Made by a program: the position numbers and the translations under genes. The notes under the pieces were generated by a model. The model was not told the origin of the DNA. It ran no database searches and saw only the letters and a list, made by a program, of their open reading frames with translations. Positions 13,230-26,461 of a DNA stretch of 64,000 nucleotides are shown here, one piece after another; position 1 is the stretch's first letter, and each line of letters starts with the position of its first letter. The stretch is from contig NC_133123.1 in assembly GCF_033568475.1 (NCBI RefSeq), positions 806,001 to 870,000 on the forward strand, written 5' to 3'. The stretch is from Henckelia pumila. Taxonomy: Eukaryota; Streptophyta; Magnoliopsida; Lamiales; Gesneriaceae.

Positions 13230-15397
13230 TTCTTTTATACAGATCTTATGCCCATCCCACTTCGGGGTTTCTTCTTCTTCTTCTTCAGCAATTTCCTGAA
13301 ATCAATCGGAGCTAGCCGAAAACATTCTGAGAACACATATATATTATTCGTCGACACGAAAACATATATACATAGAATATTTACCAAGATTTTAATTTCC
13401 TAGAGGAGATTGAATATATGTATGTATGTATACACACACAAAAAACAAAAGGTGACATTAAATAAAAACAGGGTTGGTTAATTAATTAGATCGAGAAACG
13501 TACAAATAATTATATATTGTGGACAAATGATATCTCGCTTTTCTGTTCAATAATTGATTCTCCGTCGTCTTTTCTTGATCACTGGAGTTTTGGATTCGCA
13601 ATAAGAACCTGAGCAGAGGGGTGAGAGAGATGATTGCTGAATTATATCATATTATTGTACAAAAGAATGAAGGATAGATTATGTGCATGTATTAAAAACT
13701 ATTTGGTTGCTTGGACGTCAAGTTTTGTTTTTCTTTTGTTTTTGTAAATTACATTAATCTATTATTGTTATTTTTCTCTCTTTTTCTTGACCATTTTAAT
13801 TCATACATATCGTGGCTATTTAAAGGTCGCTGTATTCTTACAAATAGTATGAAAATGTAGACTGTTTCTAGATTTTTACATACATACATCCATTGTATTT
13901 ATTTATTTATTTATTATTATTATAATTATTATTTAGGATATTGTACAAGCATTAATTAATTAATTAATTAGACCATATATACACACCTAAATTAAAATAA
14001 GGCAGCTAGCTTCCATAAAAATGAATGAAGAAGGAATAATTAATTATAAGATACATATATGGGATAGAGTGGATAATGGGCAAGAGGTGATTCTTTAGGA
14101 CATGGGAGCTAGGGACGTTTCACCTCTTTACCTAAGCAGTGAAAAGGGGTTCAGCTCAACTGTCCATTTAGAGTCTCCATAAAGCTTCTTCTTCTTCTTC
14201 TTCAGTCGAGTCCACTGTATAATTTAACTGGAACAAATTAATTATATAAATGGTTTTGCAATATATACGTACTACCTAATACGAAAGTAGCCAACTATAT
14301 ATGCGTGGGTGTGTGTTTGAATAAATATTATACCTAACCTCTGTAATTTTCCCTTGGATACTCTTTCTGTTAATTTCTTGGCGTAGACTTCTCCTTTCAA
14401 GCAAGGTATAATGTCATTTCAATTCTATTATTAGCTAGATATACACGTACACTTTAGTTTCTCTTTCTTACACAACTCTCACAAATTCATGATCTCCACA
14501 TGTAGCTTAGATTTATTGGTATATAGGGATATATATTTGGACTTTATCTGTGAACATGAAAACTTTTTGTTTTGTTTAATATTATATTGTTTTTAGATGC
14601 TCGGATGCTAACTGAAAATTAAACCTAATATAATGGAGGAAGGATTATTCTGCATCGTCTTGGGCCTACTGATTTTAACCAATCATACTCTGTCACGTCA
14701 TTCCAAAGACAGTGCCCTTGGGGTAGCATAGACTTTTCCCTAACGGTGATACTATGCACAACACCATATATATCCAAAATTAGTATAATGTCATCGACAT
14801 TTTTTTTTTGTTATTGATAAGAGGCAGTACTATATATTGGAGAGAAAATATTGGAAATTTAATGAGATAATTAGGTGTTGACAATGGAAAGTAAAAAAGA
14901 TTAGTTAATTAATTAATATTAATTAGAACTTTTTGTGCATAAATTATTGTGAGGAATTACAATTTTTTGTCATGTTTATGCATTTTTATTTTTTAGTTTG
15001 TTATCGATCGGTCACCTACAATCTTAGTACCCTAATTTACAGTATTTTTTTTTCAATTTATCTTTTCACCTAACGTTGTTGTTGCGTTCGGAAATGATTT
15101 AATTTGTTGCACCGTATGTGTCTAATATAATATTACATATATAGTTACGCTGGTTAAAAATGTCTAAAATTGAAACCAAAGTGCAAATAATCAGCATTGA
15201 TATTGTATTTAAAACTCAAATTTTAAACATCTTTATATTTAATTTTAACTCGAACTTGAATTACGGAAATTATATCATAAATTCATACATCGTACTGGAC
15301 CCATCGTTGATGCGTCAAACTTTCGATTATTATATATCGGAGGATTTGGGGGTTGTGGAAAATATCAAATTAAAAAACTCTAATTACGACACAAACC

Positions 15398-15671
15398 CTT
15401 GGATCATTGGGGGTCGGCCTAGTTAGGGCTGGCATACCGAACCCAAAATACCGAATTTTTGGGATAATGTATCGAATTTTTTTCGATATACAAACATTTT
15501 TTCGTTATACGAATTTTATTTTCGATATCTATATATACGTATCAATATGGATTTTTTCTATATCAAAATTTCAGAATTTAATCCAATATTGATACCGGTA
15601 TGAATTTTTTTTCAAGCCTAAATTTTTGATAAGGTATATCAAAAACCAACTCCTTATCCCAGTGATCCAAG
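15398..15671. repeat. Small MITE-like block with inverted ends
   Basis: The block is bounded by CTTGGATCATTGGG at 15398 and its near-perfect inverse CCCAGTGATCCAAG ending at 15671. The interior begins TAGGGCTGGCATACCG and is rich in short CGATAT and ACCGAAT motifs. A diverged inverted copy of the interior lies at 17033-17255. TAGGGCTGGCA resembles ends of hAT-type miniature elements, but I find no clear 8-bp target duplication, so the class is uncertain. Confidence 0.5.
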
Positions 15672-17032
15672 CGTTGTTGCCCACCGAGACGGTAACACAT
15701 GACTCGGTGGAGCATATATATTCTTTTCCCCAAATGAATTAAGATGATAATGTCAGCAAAATAATTTTAGAATATTCATATGTATGTATGTATATGAGGT
15801 AGCTAGCTAGACGACATACATATAACTATGTTTGACAAGGGTGCATGTCACTTTCATACAATGCATGATGATGAATAAATCCTTCCCAAAGAAGCTACGC
15901 AACAGAAAGCTTAACGAGGAAGCTTAATTCTCTGGGATTAGGTTTTACATTAGCGTATGGAGTAGGCCTCTTATTTCTGGATAAATGTCATACTTTTCTT
16001 TCCAATTTTGGATGTCTTATTTCTCCGCAAGTTCACATAACTGAAATCTTCTTACATTTTCTTGATTTAATCGAAAGTTTATTTTTTACACCGTCATACA
16101 ATGCATGACCCTTAATATTTAATAATTATGTCGCACTCTAAAAAAATGTGAAATTCTAAATTTAACTCATGCATATTCTCCAAATTTCATAATTCTTTTA
16201 CATGAATCATGTCCATCAAAAAATTTATATTATGTTAGTACGTATATCCTACATATGCATGTTCACATATATAATCTATAAATTTTACCATTTGATTTTC
16301 TTTCATTCAATGGTACTAGAATTTAATTATTGAATTTGATACGACTCCAGGTCAGACTAGGTACAAGAACCCAATTTCAAAGCTTTGAGTTGTATGGGCC
16401 TACAAAAACTAACGGGTCCTGAAAGGTGATGGAATTCGATCCAATAATTTTTTGGTAATGGACCCATCAAATGAATTTCCTGGCCCAAATATAAACCAGT
16501 TCACACTCAGTTTCTTTATCCCTACGTACCTAAAAATTTAAAACGAGTTCGTTAGCTTAATTTTTTTAAAAAAAACATGACTTATTAATTAGCTATATGA
16601 CCTGAAAGCCAGGAAAGAAGAGAACACTCCATGTGGTTAAGATTTTATTAATCCTAACTATTAGCAATAAAATTCTCAATTTTGTAATTACGTAGAGGAC
16701 CTAATTAATTTAAAAAAACTAAAATTTATAACATTTCACATCTGTATAAAGAAAGATATATGTGCATGAATAAGTTTTAAAACAAAGGATCTCACATGAC
16801 ACATATGTATAATTTATAAAGATATATATTACTTATGATTTTATTATCTATTCATAAATTTTTACTAGCCCACAAATTCAAGGATGAAGTCAAAAAATTC
16901 AATTAAAATGTTCTCAAAATGATTCTTTTTACCGGGTGAGAGGTGAGGTGCGGTGGGGTACCGTGACTAAATCATTTTTTAAAAAATAAATGTTATTATA
17001 ATTCAAAGATTAAATAACATACTAGAGAATAA

Positions 17033-17255
17033 AGTGGGTTTTCGATATATCGTACCAAAAATATCGATATGAAAAAAATTTATACCGGTACTGATTCCGA
17101 AATTCCGAAATTTTGATATGGAAAAAATCCATACTGATACTGTACATATACAAAAAATATTCGGTATACCGAAAAAAATGTGCGTATATCGAAAACATTT
17201 CGATACGATATCTCAATAATTCGATATTTTTGTACGGTATGTCAGTGCTAAACAA
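17033..17255. repeat. Inverted, diverged copy of the 15.4-kb block
   Basis: Read on the minus strand this block starts TTAGCACTGACATACCG and follows the 15.4-kb block over about 220 bases at roughly 70 percent by eye, sharing TATGGATTTTTTC, ATATCAAAATTTC and ACCGGTAT. It lacks the outer CTTGGATCA arms of the first copy. It may be a second independent insertion or the other end of one 1.8-kb element. Confidence 0.5.
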
Positions 17256-18174
17256 AGTTGAAGAACGAGTGCAAGGTACCATCACCTCCTTTGCAACCGT
17301 CCCTGCACAAATATACTTCCTCGACCGTATATGAAATTGAATGATGCATAAATTATTGACATTACGACCGAATTTATAAGGTGAGAATGCACATTTAGGC
17401 TTGCAACCGAAAGTGACAACTTCGTGAGATTAGGGGAAATAATAATAATTATTTTTTTAAAAAAAATTCTTTCTTGATTGATTTCCTAAATATGAGGGGA
17501 TTTGTTACTATCTTTCTATATTGTTAGGAAAGAAAAATTTTGAACAAATTTCAGACAAATGATCAGGTAAAGACAAATTAATTAGAGGCGATGAGAAGAA
17601 CTACGTACATGGCCAAACAACGCTTATTCGGTGGGAAAATTAGGTGGAATGAACCTTTGTCACTGCCCTATATCCCATCAAAACATTCCTATTTATACCA
17701 CATTTTTATATCCTATTAAGTGTATCCTTAGATTATGTTATTTTCATTTCGGGAAATTTTGAAACATTCTCCTTGTGCGTGTGCGTGTGCGGCGTGTGTT
17801 TTTAATGGAGAAATCTTCCCCTTGAAATTTCATTTTTTTAAATCATGTATGTTTTTTTCTTTATAATTTTAATTTTTTATGTTGTCTCAGTTTTATTATG
17901 CAAACTTTATTTCTTTTTTTAATGTTAGTCATTTTTACGATATAATGTTGATGTGACATCAATGTCGGGCTGATTTGTGTAGTACTACATTAACACTCTT
18001 GATGACTAAAATTGGCCAAAAATTAGAAGATACAGAACTAATTAAGATTGAAATTTGATTATATATATAAGACTAAAATTAGAAAGAAGTAAAGATACAA
18101 GACTAAAGATAAATATAAGGTGACAAAAAATATACAATTTTAGGTCATGTTTAAAACAATAATCAACAAATTAG

Positions 18175-19350
18175 CTACATCTCCAAATTGCTCAAAATAG
18201 TAGCCACTTGAACCATAGAAGGTCTATTTTTCCTAGAATTTCCAACACAAGCCAATGCAACCCTAGCCAATCTAAACAATGGCTTGAAATCACTCGGAAT
18301 CACTAGCCTAGGGTCCAACAATTCACTGAATTTCATCTCTTTGATCAAAGGCATTGCCCACTCAACAATCAACCCTCCTTCACTTCTCCTCCCACTCAAC
18401 AATTCCAACAAAACCACCCCAAATCCAAACACATCACTTTCCTTAGAAGCACACCTTTTCCCAATCCAATATTCTTCATCAACATACCCCACTAACCCGT
18501 CCCTATCGTGCGGTGCCAAAAAATTCAGCCCATAATCGCAAATTCTTGCACAAAACTTGGAATCAACAAGTATATTAGATGGCTTCACACAACCGTGTAT
18601 TATTGACGGTGCCGCCACCTCATGCAGGTACTCCATCCCCCGTGCAGTGCCAGCGGCTATCCTCAGCCGCCGTCCCCAGTCGAGAAGCGCCAACCCGTCG
18701 GGGTTCTGGTGCAAGTAGAAATCCAGGCTCAGCATGCCATTAAATTCCATTACTATTATTCTCTCCCCTGGAGCCTCCGAGAAGCCTGTTAATGATGGAA
18801 TAAAAAGTACTAAATTAAACTACTATTGGTGTCTTGGTTTGTGTCCAGTACATCGGTTGACTAAATAACTTGGGTACGAGAGCCCGGGTCCAAGTAAATT
18901 TCTAACATATATCATGGTATATACAATATATAGGCAACATATGAAACATACAAGTATCTTGGACAGACCTGTTATGGGAACCACGTGCGGGTGATCAGAT
19001 AACGAAAGCCATTTGATTGTCGAAGAAAAGCCGAAACCGGCGTTGTTTAAAACCAGTCGAGGATGAATTCTTTTGGCGGCCGCGAGCTCTCCCTTAGGCA
19101 TCACCGCTGCATACACAGTGCCCAGCCGACCTTTTCCGATGATCCTACGGTGGCTAAAGCCATCGGTGGCAGTGTCGATTTCCATCAACGGATACAAAGA
19201 TGCAGAAACTTTGGGTGCTGGGAGGGTACTCCGCTTCCTTAATGGCTTCTTCTTGCAGTGAAGGAAAAGCGTGACAGCAAAACTCATAATACAAATTGAC
19301 AGGAGACATAATACTACATAATAGATGATTGGAACGTCACCATAACTCAT
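18175..19350 (-). CDS. Membrane-anchored protein kinase homologue with a changed catalytic loop (predicted pseudokinase)
   Basis: Two exons on minus, 19350-18969 and 18785-18175, give 330 aa. The N-terminus has only a few outer residues, one hydrophobic span (about 9-30), a KKKPLRKR stop-transfer patch, then a kinase domain. The glycine loop GKGRLG (72-77) and the ATP lysine K93 are present. The catalytic loop reads HGCVKPSN (191-198) in place of HRDxKxxN, so the proton-acceptor aspartate is cysteine, and DFG is DYG (211-213). The SDVFGFGVVLLELLSG helix is normal. It resembles short CRINKLY4-related or cytoplasmic receptor-like kinases; I cannot assign an exact orthologue. The open frame is undamaged, so I infer a functional scaffold or allosteric partner and not a decayed gene. 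HSL1 lies about 2.5 kb away in the same orientation. Confidence 0.85.
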
Positions 19351-21903
19351 TTTCCTCCAGAATTATATGACTTCTTTTCTGATTTTTTATAAAGGAATTA
19401 ATCAGGGCGGATGAAGGCTTGCAAGTACATCCAGAAAGAGTAATACATGAAACTAATATGTGAAAGGAAAAGGCTCTATTAATTAAACTTGTTTACATGC
19501 ATGTGTGTGTTCTTTGAGGTTCGATTGGGTAAGAAATGGTGGAAAGACATACTTGCTAAGGTTAGGAAATTGTTAGGTTGTTTGATAAGCCACTCAGTTT
19601 GGTTGCTTTCTTATTTCCATTAATATTTTTAGAAAACTTTAAAGAATATTGTATACATTTTGTAGGTAGCTAGCTAGCTAGTATGATTTAACATTTGAAA
19701 ACATTTTTTTTAAAATGCATATTGAATCAATTGAAAGTAAACGCTTAAAAATATTCAAGCTAAAAAAAATTTCCATATCCTTAAGGTTACGCTAGGATTG
19801 ATTATATTGATTTGCATTTGTGGGAGAATTTCAAATCATAAAATATTTGAGATTGAAACATAAAAATGTAATTTGCTAAGTAACATAAAGATTTCAAATC
19901 ATCCCTTTAATTTTGAACCTAATGGATGCTCTGGATTTGGGGTGTAGATTCGAAATCAAATCTTAATAAAATATCTCAGTTAATTCAATGTTTTTGTAAA
20001 AAAATGTACATTATCGTTATGACAGTATTGAAATTCAAAAATCATGAACGACTCCTATTATTTATTTATTTATTTTTTATAAAAAGTTATTCTATAAGCT
20101 AGTTGTTTTTCCATTTCAAAATACGACGTCTTTGTGGTACTTGAAGACATCATTCCATTCAATGTTTTTCATATAATATTTTTTTTCCAATGTATTGGCA
20201 AAGCTTCAGGTTAGGGATCAAAGTAGGTAAAATAAAGGGTTTATATCAACTTTGAATAAGAAAAGAGCAAAAAATTTAGTACGCTGACAATTATTAGTTA
20301 AAACAACTCCGGTAATCCTCCATCTGCCTCGCCCTCCAATAATTAAATGCTATTAGGTTTGATCTAATGGGCCTCTTTTTACCAAACGGTATAAATATTT
20401 TCATCTCTTTATTAAAATGATATGGGCTTCTTTCAAACAGATAAGTCCAAAAGTATCGGGCCTAGAAACAAGGGTTGAGTTGATCTCCACCAGCCCACTC
20501 TAGTCACCCTTCCTGGGGTTTTTGCGAAGCCTAGTCATATGAAAATGAAACTATTGTTAAGTGTACGTCTTGCAAAATTTTATCAATATTAGGTTTCATT
20601 ATTCAATAGTTAATTGAAAAATAGTATGAATTATTCCATTTTCATTGAAATTTTAAATATATGAATTTAATATATAAATTATTAGTTTTATATTAAACTA
20701 GCTCCTCTTGATATGCGACGCTTGCACATGTGCATGAAAAAATGTTTAGGTTAGATATGTTTGGTGATTTCTAAATTTATAGCTTTTTTAATGATTTTCT
20801 TAAGTTACTAATGATATGATTATTCAATTTAATATTTTTAAAATTTAAATAAAGATTAAAAATAGTTTATTAATTTCAAAAAATTTGCAAATTAATATAA
20901 TATGTTAGTTATAGGTGAAGCACAATATATATTAATTATATTTTATGTTAAAAATAGAGAATATTTGTAAAATTACAAAATTATCCATATTTCATGAACT
21001 AGTTATAATAGTGGATGAATTTTTTTTAAAAAAACAATGACGGTGTAGACATGCAACACGTACACTGTTAACCTTTTTAAATATGTCGGGCGAATTTAGA
21101 TATAAAACTGTAACTTAAAAATAACACTTAATAAATTTACTTTTAAAGTAAATATAATTTTTTTACCAAAAAAAAAACATTTGCGGTTTTGAAATTTGTT
21201 TTATTTTTAAATATAACTAAAACAGATGTCTAAAAAACATTTTTTTAAAACGGGTTATGATGAATTGAGGATTATATATTAGCTTGCACATTGTATTTAA
21301 AATTACCAAACTATAATGCACTTTTGAAAAAAAAAAATTCTGAATAAAGTATTAAGATAATTTTGTAGTTCAAAGTAAACGTGTAATCCAACTAGTAACT
21401 CAATGTGTACATTCAATGTGTACATGTAACATTTTAAAAAAAAATTTGTTCAAGTTTCTTTCTTGACGGTTCGTTTAATCGTACAGTCTGGAGGTCTCCT
21501 GATCGCAGAATCATAATTATATGCAAGTACAGTGGACAAAATAATTAAAGTGGGCTCGTAAAATTTGAAGCAGCACAAATTTTATACATGTCACAAGGTA
21601 ATTGAATGCAATCTTACCCAGTGGTTGCAATAAATAACAGAAACTCATAAGATAGGACTTTTTTTGTAACCTGCATAAATGTCTGGTATTTGCCATTAAA
21701 GGCACCAACTCATCTCTCCGACAGCCAACTGAAAAGTACTGCTTAGATGATAAAATGAAGGATTCCAGAGATAAAAATTCCTCCAAGCTAAGAGACAGTG
21801 AAATGTGTTGATTAATGATTCCTTTGCATTTTGCAGAGAAAAGCCAATTCCTTTTTAGTTTCATCTTTTCACCTTACCATAGAACATGTATAACTAAAAC
21901 CCG
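19351..21903. other. AT-rich spacer between two minus-strand kinase genes
   Basis: The left few hundred bases are the likely promoter of the pseudokinase gene, and the right few hundred hold the 3-prime untranslated region of HSL1. The 115-codon minus frame at 21517-21864 lies in that 3-prime region and has no family match I recognise. Nothing else can be supported. Confidence 0.5.
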
Positions 21904-24900
21904 TCAGGCTACACTTCCCTGATCTGAAGCATCTTCGTAGTAATACGGTGTAAGTTTGCCGTCTTTCCCCGCGTTTGCCTGGTTTCCAGCGCTAATTTCT
22001 AGCAACATTTTCACTGCTCGTCTCATAGATGGACGATTGATAGGAAGTGGGCTGGTGCAGATGAGGCCAATATTCAATACTTTGCATATTTCATCCTTGA
22101 AACAGGAATCGAGTTTCGGGTCGATTACATGATCTATCCCTTTCTGATCTAATGTGAAACACACCCATCTTACCAAATCCTTCTCCCCAAACTCGGGATC
22201 AACGGGAAGCTTCCCTGTTACCAACTCCAGAATGACTACACCGAAACTGTATACATCACTCTTCTCATTCACTCGTAGGGTGTGAGCATATTCTGCAAAT
22301 ACCGGTGTGATTTCGTTAACAAGAAAAAGATTATCGCAACAAATGACATTTGAAATATATTTAAGTTGCTAACCTGGTGCTATGTATCCACAAGAACCTG
22401 CAATTACAGACATTGATTGAACAACCTTTCCATTTGCATCAACCACTTTGGCGACACCAAAATCTGCAACCCGAGCTCCATATTCCGCATCTAACAATAT
22501 ATTATTCGACTTCACATCTCTATGAACAATTGGAGGTACACAATCGTGATGCAAATAAGATAGCCCCTCGGCAGAATCCAGTACTATCTTGAACCTTATT
22601 GGCCAGTCGAGCAAGCCACTTTTTGTGCTATGAAGCAAATCATAAAGACTCCCGTTAGGCATGTACTCGTAAACCAGCAGCTTGCAATCCCTGGTCGTGC
22701 AACAACACCACAGCTTGACGATATTCTTGTGCCTAATCTTCCCTAATGTTTCAACCTCTGCATCAAAACCATCACTTTTAAGGTTACCCTTTTCAACATC
22801 TCCGCCATCATCGCGCAGTTTTGAATGTCCCCAAAGTTTTTTCACGGCTACAGCCTCACCGTTGTTCAGAACCACCTTGTAAACCTTACCAGATGACCCA
22901 CTACCGATCACATTATCTTCATCGAGGGCGTCTAATATCTCATCCTCGCCGAATACCAGTTTATGGAAAGACATTACTGTCCATTTTGATCTATCAATTG
23001 ATCTTTTAGCCGTCTTGAATTTTCTGTACTTCAAGCAGAACCATACCACACCAACTATAAGCACCAATCCAGAAAGGATGAAAATTGATCTCAGTAACCA
23101 AACGTAGCCTTTGTTTTTTACTCCACTGCTTCCATCACACAAACCCGCGATATCTCCACATAATCCAGGATTGCCTAAAAAGCTATCTTTATAGCTTCCC
23201 TTGGCATAAAATGGTGGAATGTCTCCAGAGAGACGATTATTCGACAAGTTGAGCCGATTAAGTTTCAAGTTCTGCAACCCTGCTGGGATTTTGCCGTCAA
23301 ATTGATTTCCGGATAAATCAAGATAATTTAGAAGAGCTAACCTCCCAATTTCATCTGGAATGGCACCCGAAAAATCATTATTTGCTAAATCCAGCTCATT
23401 TAGCTTCTCCCAAGAATGAATTCCATTTGGAATTTTACCAGATAATCCATTGTCATGAAGATCAAACTTTACTAATTGACCAAGATTCACGATACTGCTG
23501 GGTAAAGAACCCGAAAAGTTGTTACTATTGCCCGAAAACTCCGTCAAATTTTCCAATAATCCGATCTCCTCTGGAACAGTGCCAGAAAAATTATTCTCCC
23601 ACAAAACCAACTGAGACAAATTGGATGCGCCAGCAATAGTTTTCGCAATTCCACCGGAAAATGAATTGTCCGCAAGCTCAAGTAGTGACACGCGTGGAAG
23701 ACCCCAAAATCCCGTCGGAACGTTACCGGAAAACTTGTTGTGCCCCAACCTCACGCGCTGCAAGCTCGTGCAAGAAGCGAGTGTCGACGGAATGCTGCCG
23801 GAAAAAGAATTCTCTATCATTAACAACTCTTCGAGCAACCCCTGATAACACAAATTTTCTGGAATCTGACCAGAAAATCTATTGGTCGAAACATCAATCC
23901 ACCTCAAAGGTGAGATCTTACCAAGATTCGGAGGTAGTTCCCCGGATAACTGATTCTGGAAGAGCCTCAATTCGTACAAATTAGGAGAATCAGCAATTCC
24001 CACTGGCAATTCACCTCCCAATTGGTTCTGATACAGGTTAAGTGACTCGAGGGGCAACGAGCACAACTCAGCTGGGATCACCCCAGTCAACTCGTTCATA
24101 GAGGCATCGAGCCGCCTCAATGACGTCATTCTTGCCCATCCTGTGCTCGGAAGCTCGCCGGTTAATGAGTTATTATACAGCTCCAACTGAACGGCGTGCG
24201 TCAACTCAGTGAGCGATCCCGGAATGGAACCCGTTAACGAGTTGTAAGCCAGGTCTAAATCTGTGAGCCTAACGAGTCGGCCAAGCGAATCCGGAATTTT
24301 CCCGATTAAATTAGTTTCCGTCAACCACAGCACTCGAAGATTCGTAAGGTTGCCAAACTCCGGCGGAATGCGACCAGGATAGAAAGGGTTGTAGGAAAGA
24401 TTCAGCTGCTTCAGCGTCGAAACATTCCCCAGGAAAGACGGAATCGTCCCTTCCATTAAATTCTCCACCAAAGATAGCACCTCGAGTTTCTGAAACGTTC
24501 CAAAGCTTTCGGGGATACTGCCGGAAAAGTTATTTCCAGTAAAATCCAGATACTTTAAGCTGGGGAGATCCGCGAGCTTGGAGGGGAGCGCTCCGGTCAA
24601 GTAATTCTGCGCTAAATCGAGGTGCGCCAATGAATGGCAAGTGGCGAGATCATCTGGGAGAGTGGAGTTTATGAAATTGTCGTAAAGGGAAACGAAAGAC
24701 AAGTTTTTTATGCGGCAGAGGATGGAAGGGAAGGGGCCGGAGAGGTTGGAGCTCGAGAGGTCGAGGGAGGTGACAGATGCTGTGTTGGGATCGCAAACGA
24801 CGCCGTACCAGTTACAGGGGGTTTCATCGCGGGGATTCCAGCTGGAGAGTACGGCATTTGGGTCATCAAACCCGAACTTGGCTCTCTGGAGATAAATCCC

Positions 24901-24990
24901 TTCTTGGTTCAGGCAGAGGATGAGCGGCGGAGATAGGAGGAGGAGGAGAAGGAATCGCAGATTGAGATAGAAATGGCGGTGGCGCTGCAT
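21904..24990 (-). CDS. HSL1: LRR receptor-like kinase HSL1 (HAESA-like), two exons
   Basis: Exon 1 is 24990-22374 and exon 2 is 22292-21904, giving 1001 aa, the usual HAESA/HSL1 length. The intron splits the codon after GSCGYIAP, where related genes also have it. The order is: signal peptide (leucine-rich, about 1-26), the N-terminal cap pair with CNWYGVVC, about 20 leucine-rich repeats to about residue 595, the C-terminal cap GNPGLCGD, one membrane span (YVWLLRSIFILSG onward), then an intact kinase with GSGSSGKVY, VAVKKLW, HRDVKSNN and DFGVAK. The C-terminus LTPYYYEDASDQGS fits HSL1 better than HAESA. HSL1 perceives IDA-type and CLE9/10 peptides with SERK co-receptors at the plasma membrane, affecting organ shedding and stomatal lineage divisions (family knowledge). 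No damage is seen. Confidence 0.95.
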
Positions 24991-26453
24991 TTTCCGGTGG
25001 TTGGTCTAGGAAATGCAATGCCAGCTTCAGTTTGGAGAAGATGTGGGGCGGGAGACGTTATTGGAAAAAAAAATTGACTTAACTAAAGAAATGTTACTGT
25101 CTGAAAGAGACTTGAATATTCTTTTATATAGATATAGATATACATTTGTTTTTTCAGGTCCATTCTATAATAATTATGTTTGGGTTATCAGTAAATGAAA
25201 TAAATGGGTGTGTGTGTGTGAACAATATATTATAGTGGTGGATTTCATGAAGAGTCCCCACTCCCACCATGCTTAAAAATTGAGTATCACTGAATCAATC
25301 TTTTTAGACAGGATCAGAATTAAGTTTTTCTTTTATTTTAAAGTGAGACAGGAGCAAAATGAAGTTGAGTATTGATGTAGGGTACATAATTATCAACAAA
25401 AATGTCATACTTGAATTATATAGGAACTTTTAAAATTTAATCAGTAATAAGTTCCTTTTGGAATACTCTACACAGCAAGAATGTTTTATAACAGCAATTC
25501 TTGTTATCCTAGACTTTAACAAAATGTATTATTACCAATCATTTGTTTTTGAAATGGTATCATACAATGTTACGTTTTTATTATTTGTCATCATTTCAAG
25601 TTACAGAAAGGGTTTATATTTGATTTTATTTGATCTGCGAATCACCTTAAATTTCTTTTTCAATTTTCTTTTTCGTGATCTGCTATGTAGGATTAGGATT
25701 AAGTAACAAATCCAATGGAGTCACTTCATCGCTCCAATCGATATATTGGAAAACTAATGGACCTAAGACTGCGTGCCCCAGCATTCAATAATTGTTTTTG
25801 TTAACAGGTAAGTAGTGTGACCTGACCGGCCTCTTCACATTAATTTTCTGAACACATCATTCAATTTTGAAGGAAATTCTTAAAATCACCGTTTTAATTA
25901 TAAAGTCCACGTTTCCTTTTTTGTTTGTTCCAAATATATAATTATATACCATATTTAGTAATATTTTATTATTCTCTTTTACTAATATACCCTTATCAAC
26001 TACACCTTGAAAATTGTGCAATTATTTTTTAATACATTAAATAGGAATAAAATAGAAAATTTGTATAAAATTTACTTTCTCAATAATTTTTTCTTAATCT
26101 GTGTGAAAAAAAATAAGAGTATGTATTTGAAACGGATGGAGTAAATATGTTAATATTTTTTTGTAAAGTCTAAAAAAAAAAAAAAGTAAATTTCAAAAAT
26201 CCAGAAGATGGAACCACTGGCTACCCCCCGAACTGTAGCTTAGATACACAATTCTGTAGCCAAGATGTGCATGGTACATTACCACGTGAGACGACTGAAA
26301 ATGACCTGTGCAATGTCCTGCTCCATACATGCCAACAAATTTAATTGATAGATTTTTTTTGCTATTATTATTTTTATTATTTTTTCACCTCGGATTGTCA
26401 AAACAATTTACTCCATTGATTAATTAGTCCGATACTTTCACTGTAAAAAGGCT
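24991..26453. other. HSL1 upstream region
   Basis: This is the 5-prime flank of HSL1. It is AT-rich, with a short TG run near 25208-25219. Open frames at 25013-25198 and 25458-25706 are not supported as genes. No transposon ends are recognised until the hAT-like element at 26462. Confidence 0.5.
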
Positions 26454-26461
26454 AGTGTGTC

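Larger units (their letters stand above)
13230..18174. other. Five-kilobase AT-rich spacer with the NAC promoter and small repeats
   Basis: The right side of the NAC start (13230-13700) is its likely leader and promoter and includes a TTC run near 13270. Other simple repeats are ATGT units near 13420, TTTA/TTA units near 13893-13930 and a CTT run near 14187. Two related inverted blocks are listed separately (15398-15671 and 17033-17255). I see no exon of a known family, and open frames such as 15160-15426 fall in AT-rich or repeat sequence. Confidence 0.55.

Noticed and set aside
21517-21864. 115-codon minus frame just downstream of HSL1
   Set aside because: No recognisable domain, no start context, and it sits in the expected 3-prime untranslated region.
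23621-23984. Plus-strand frames across the HSL1 repeat region
   Set aside because: They mirror leucine-rich-repeat codons on the opposite strand and are shadows of HSL1.
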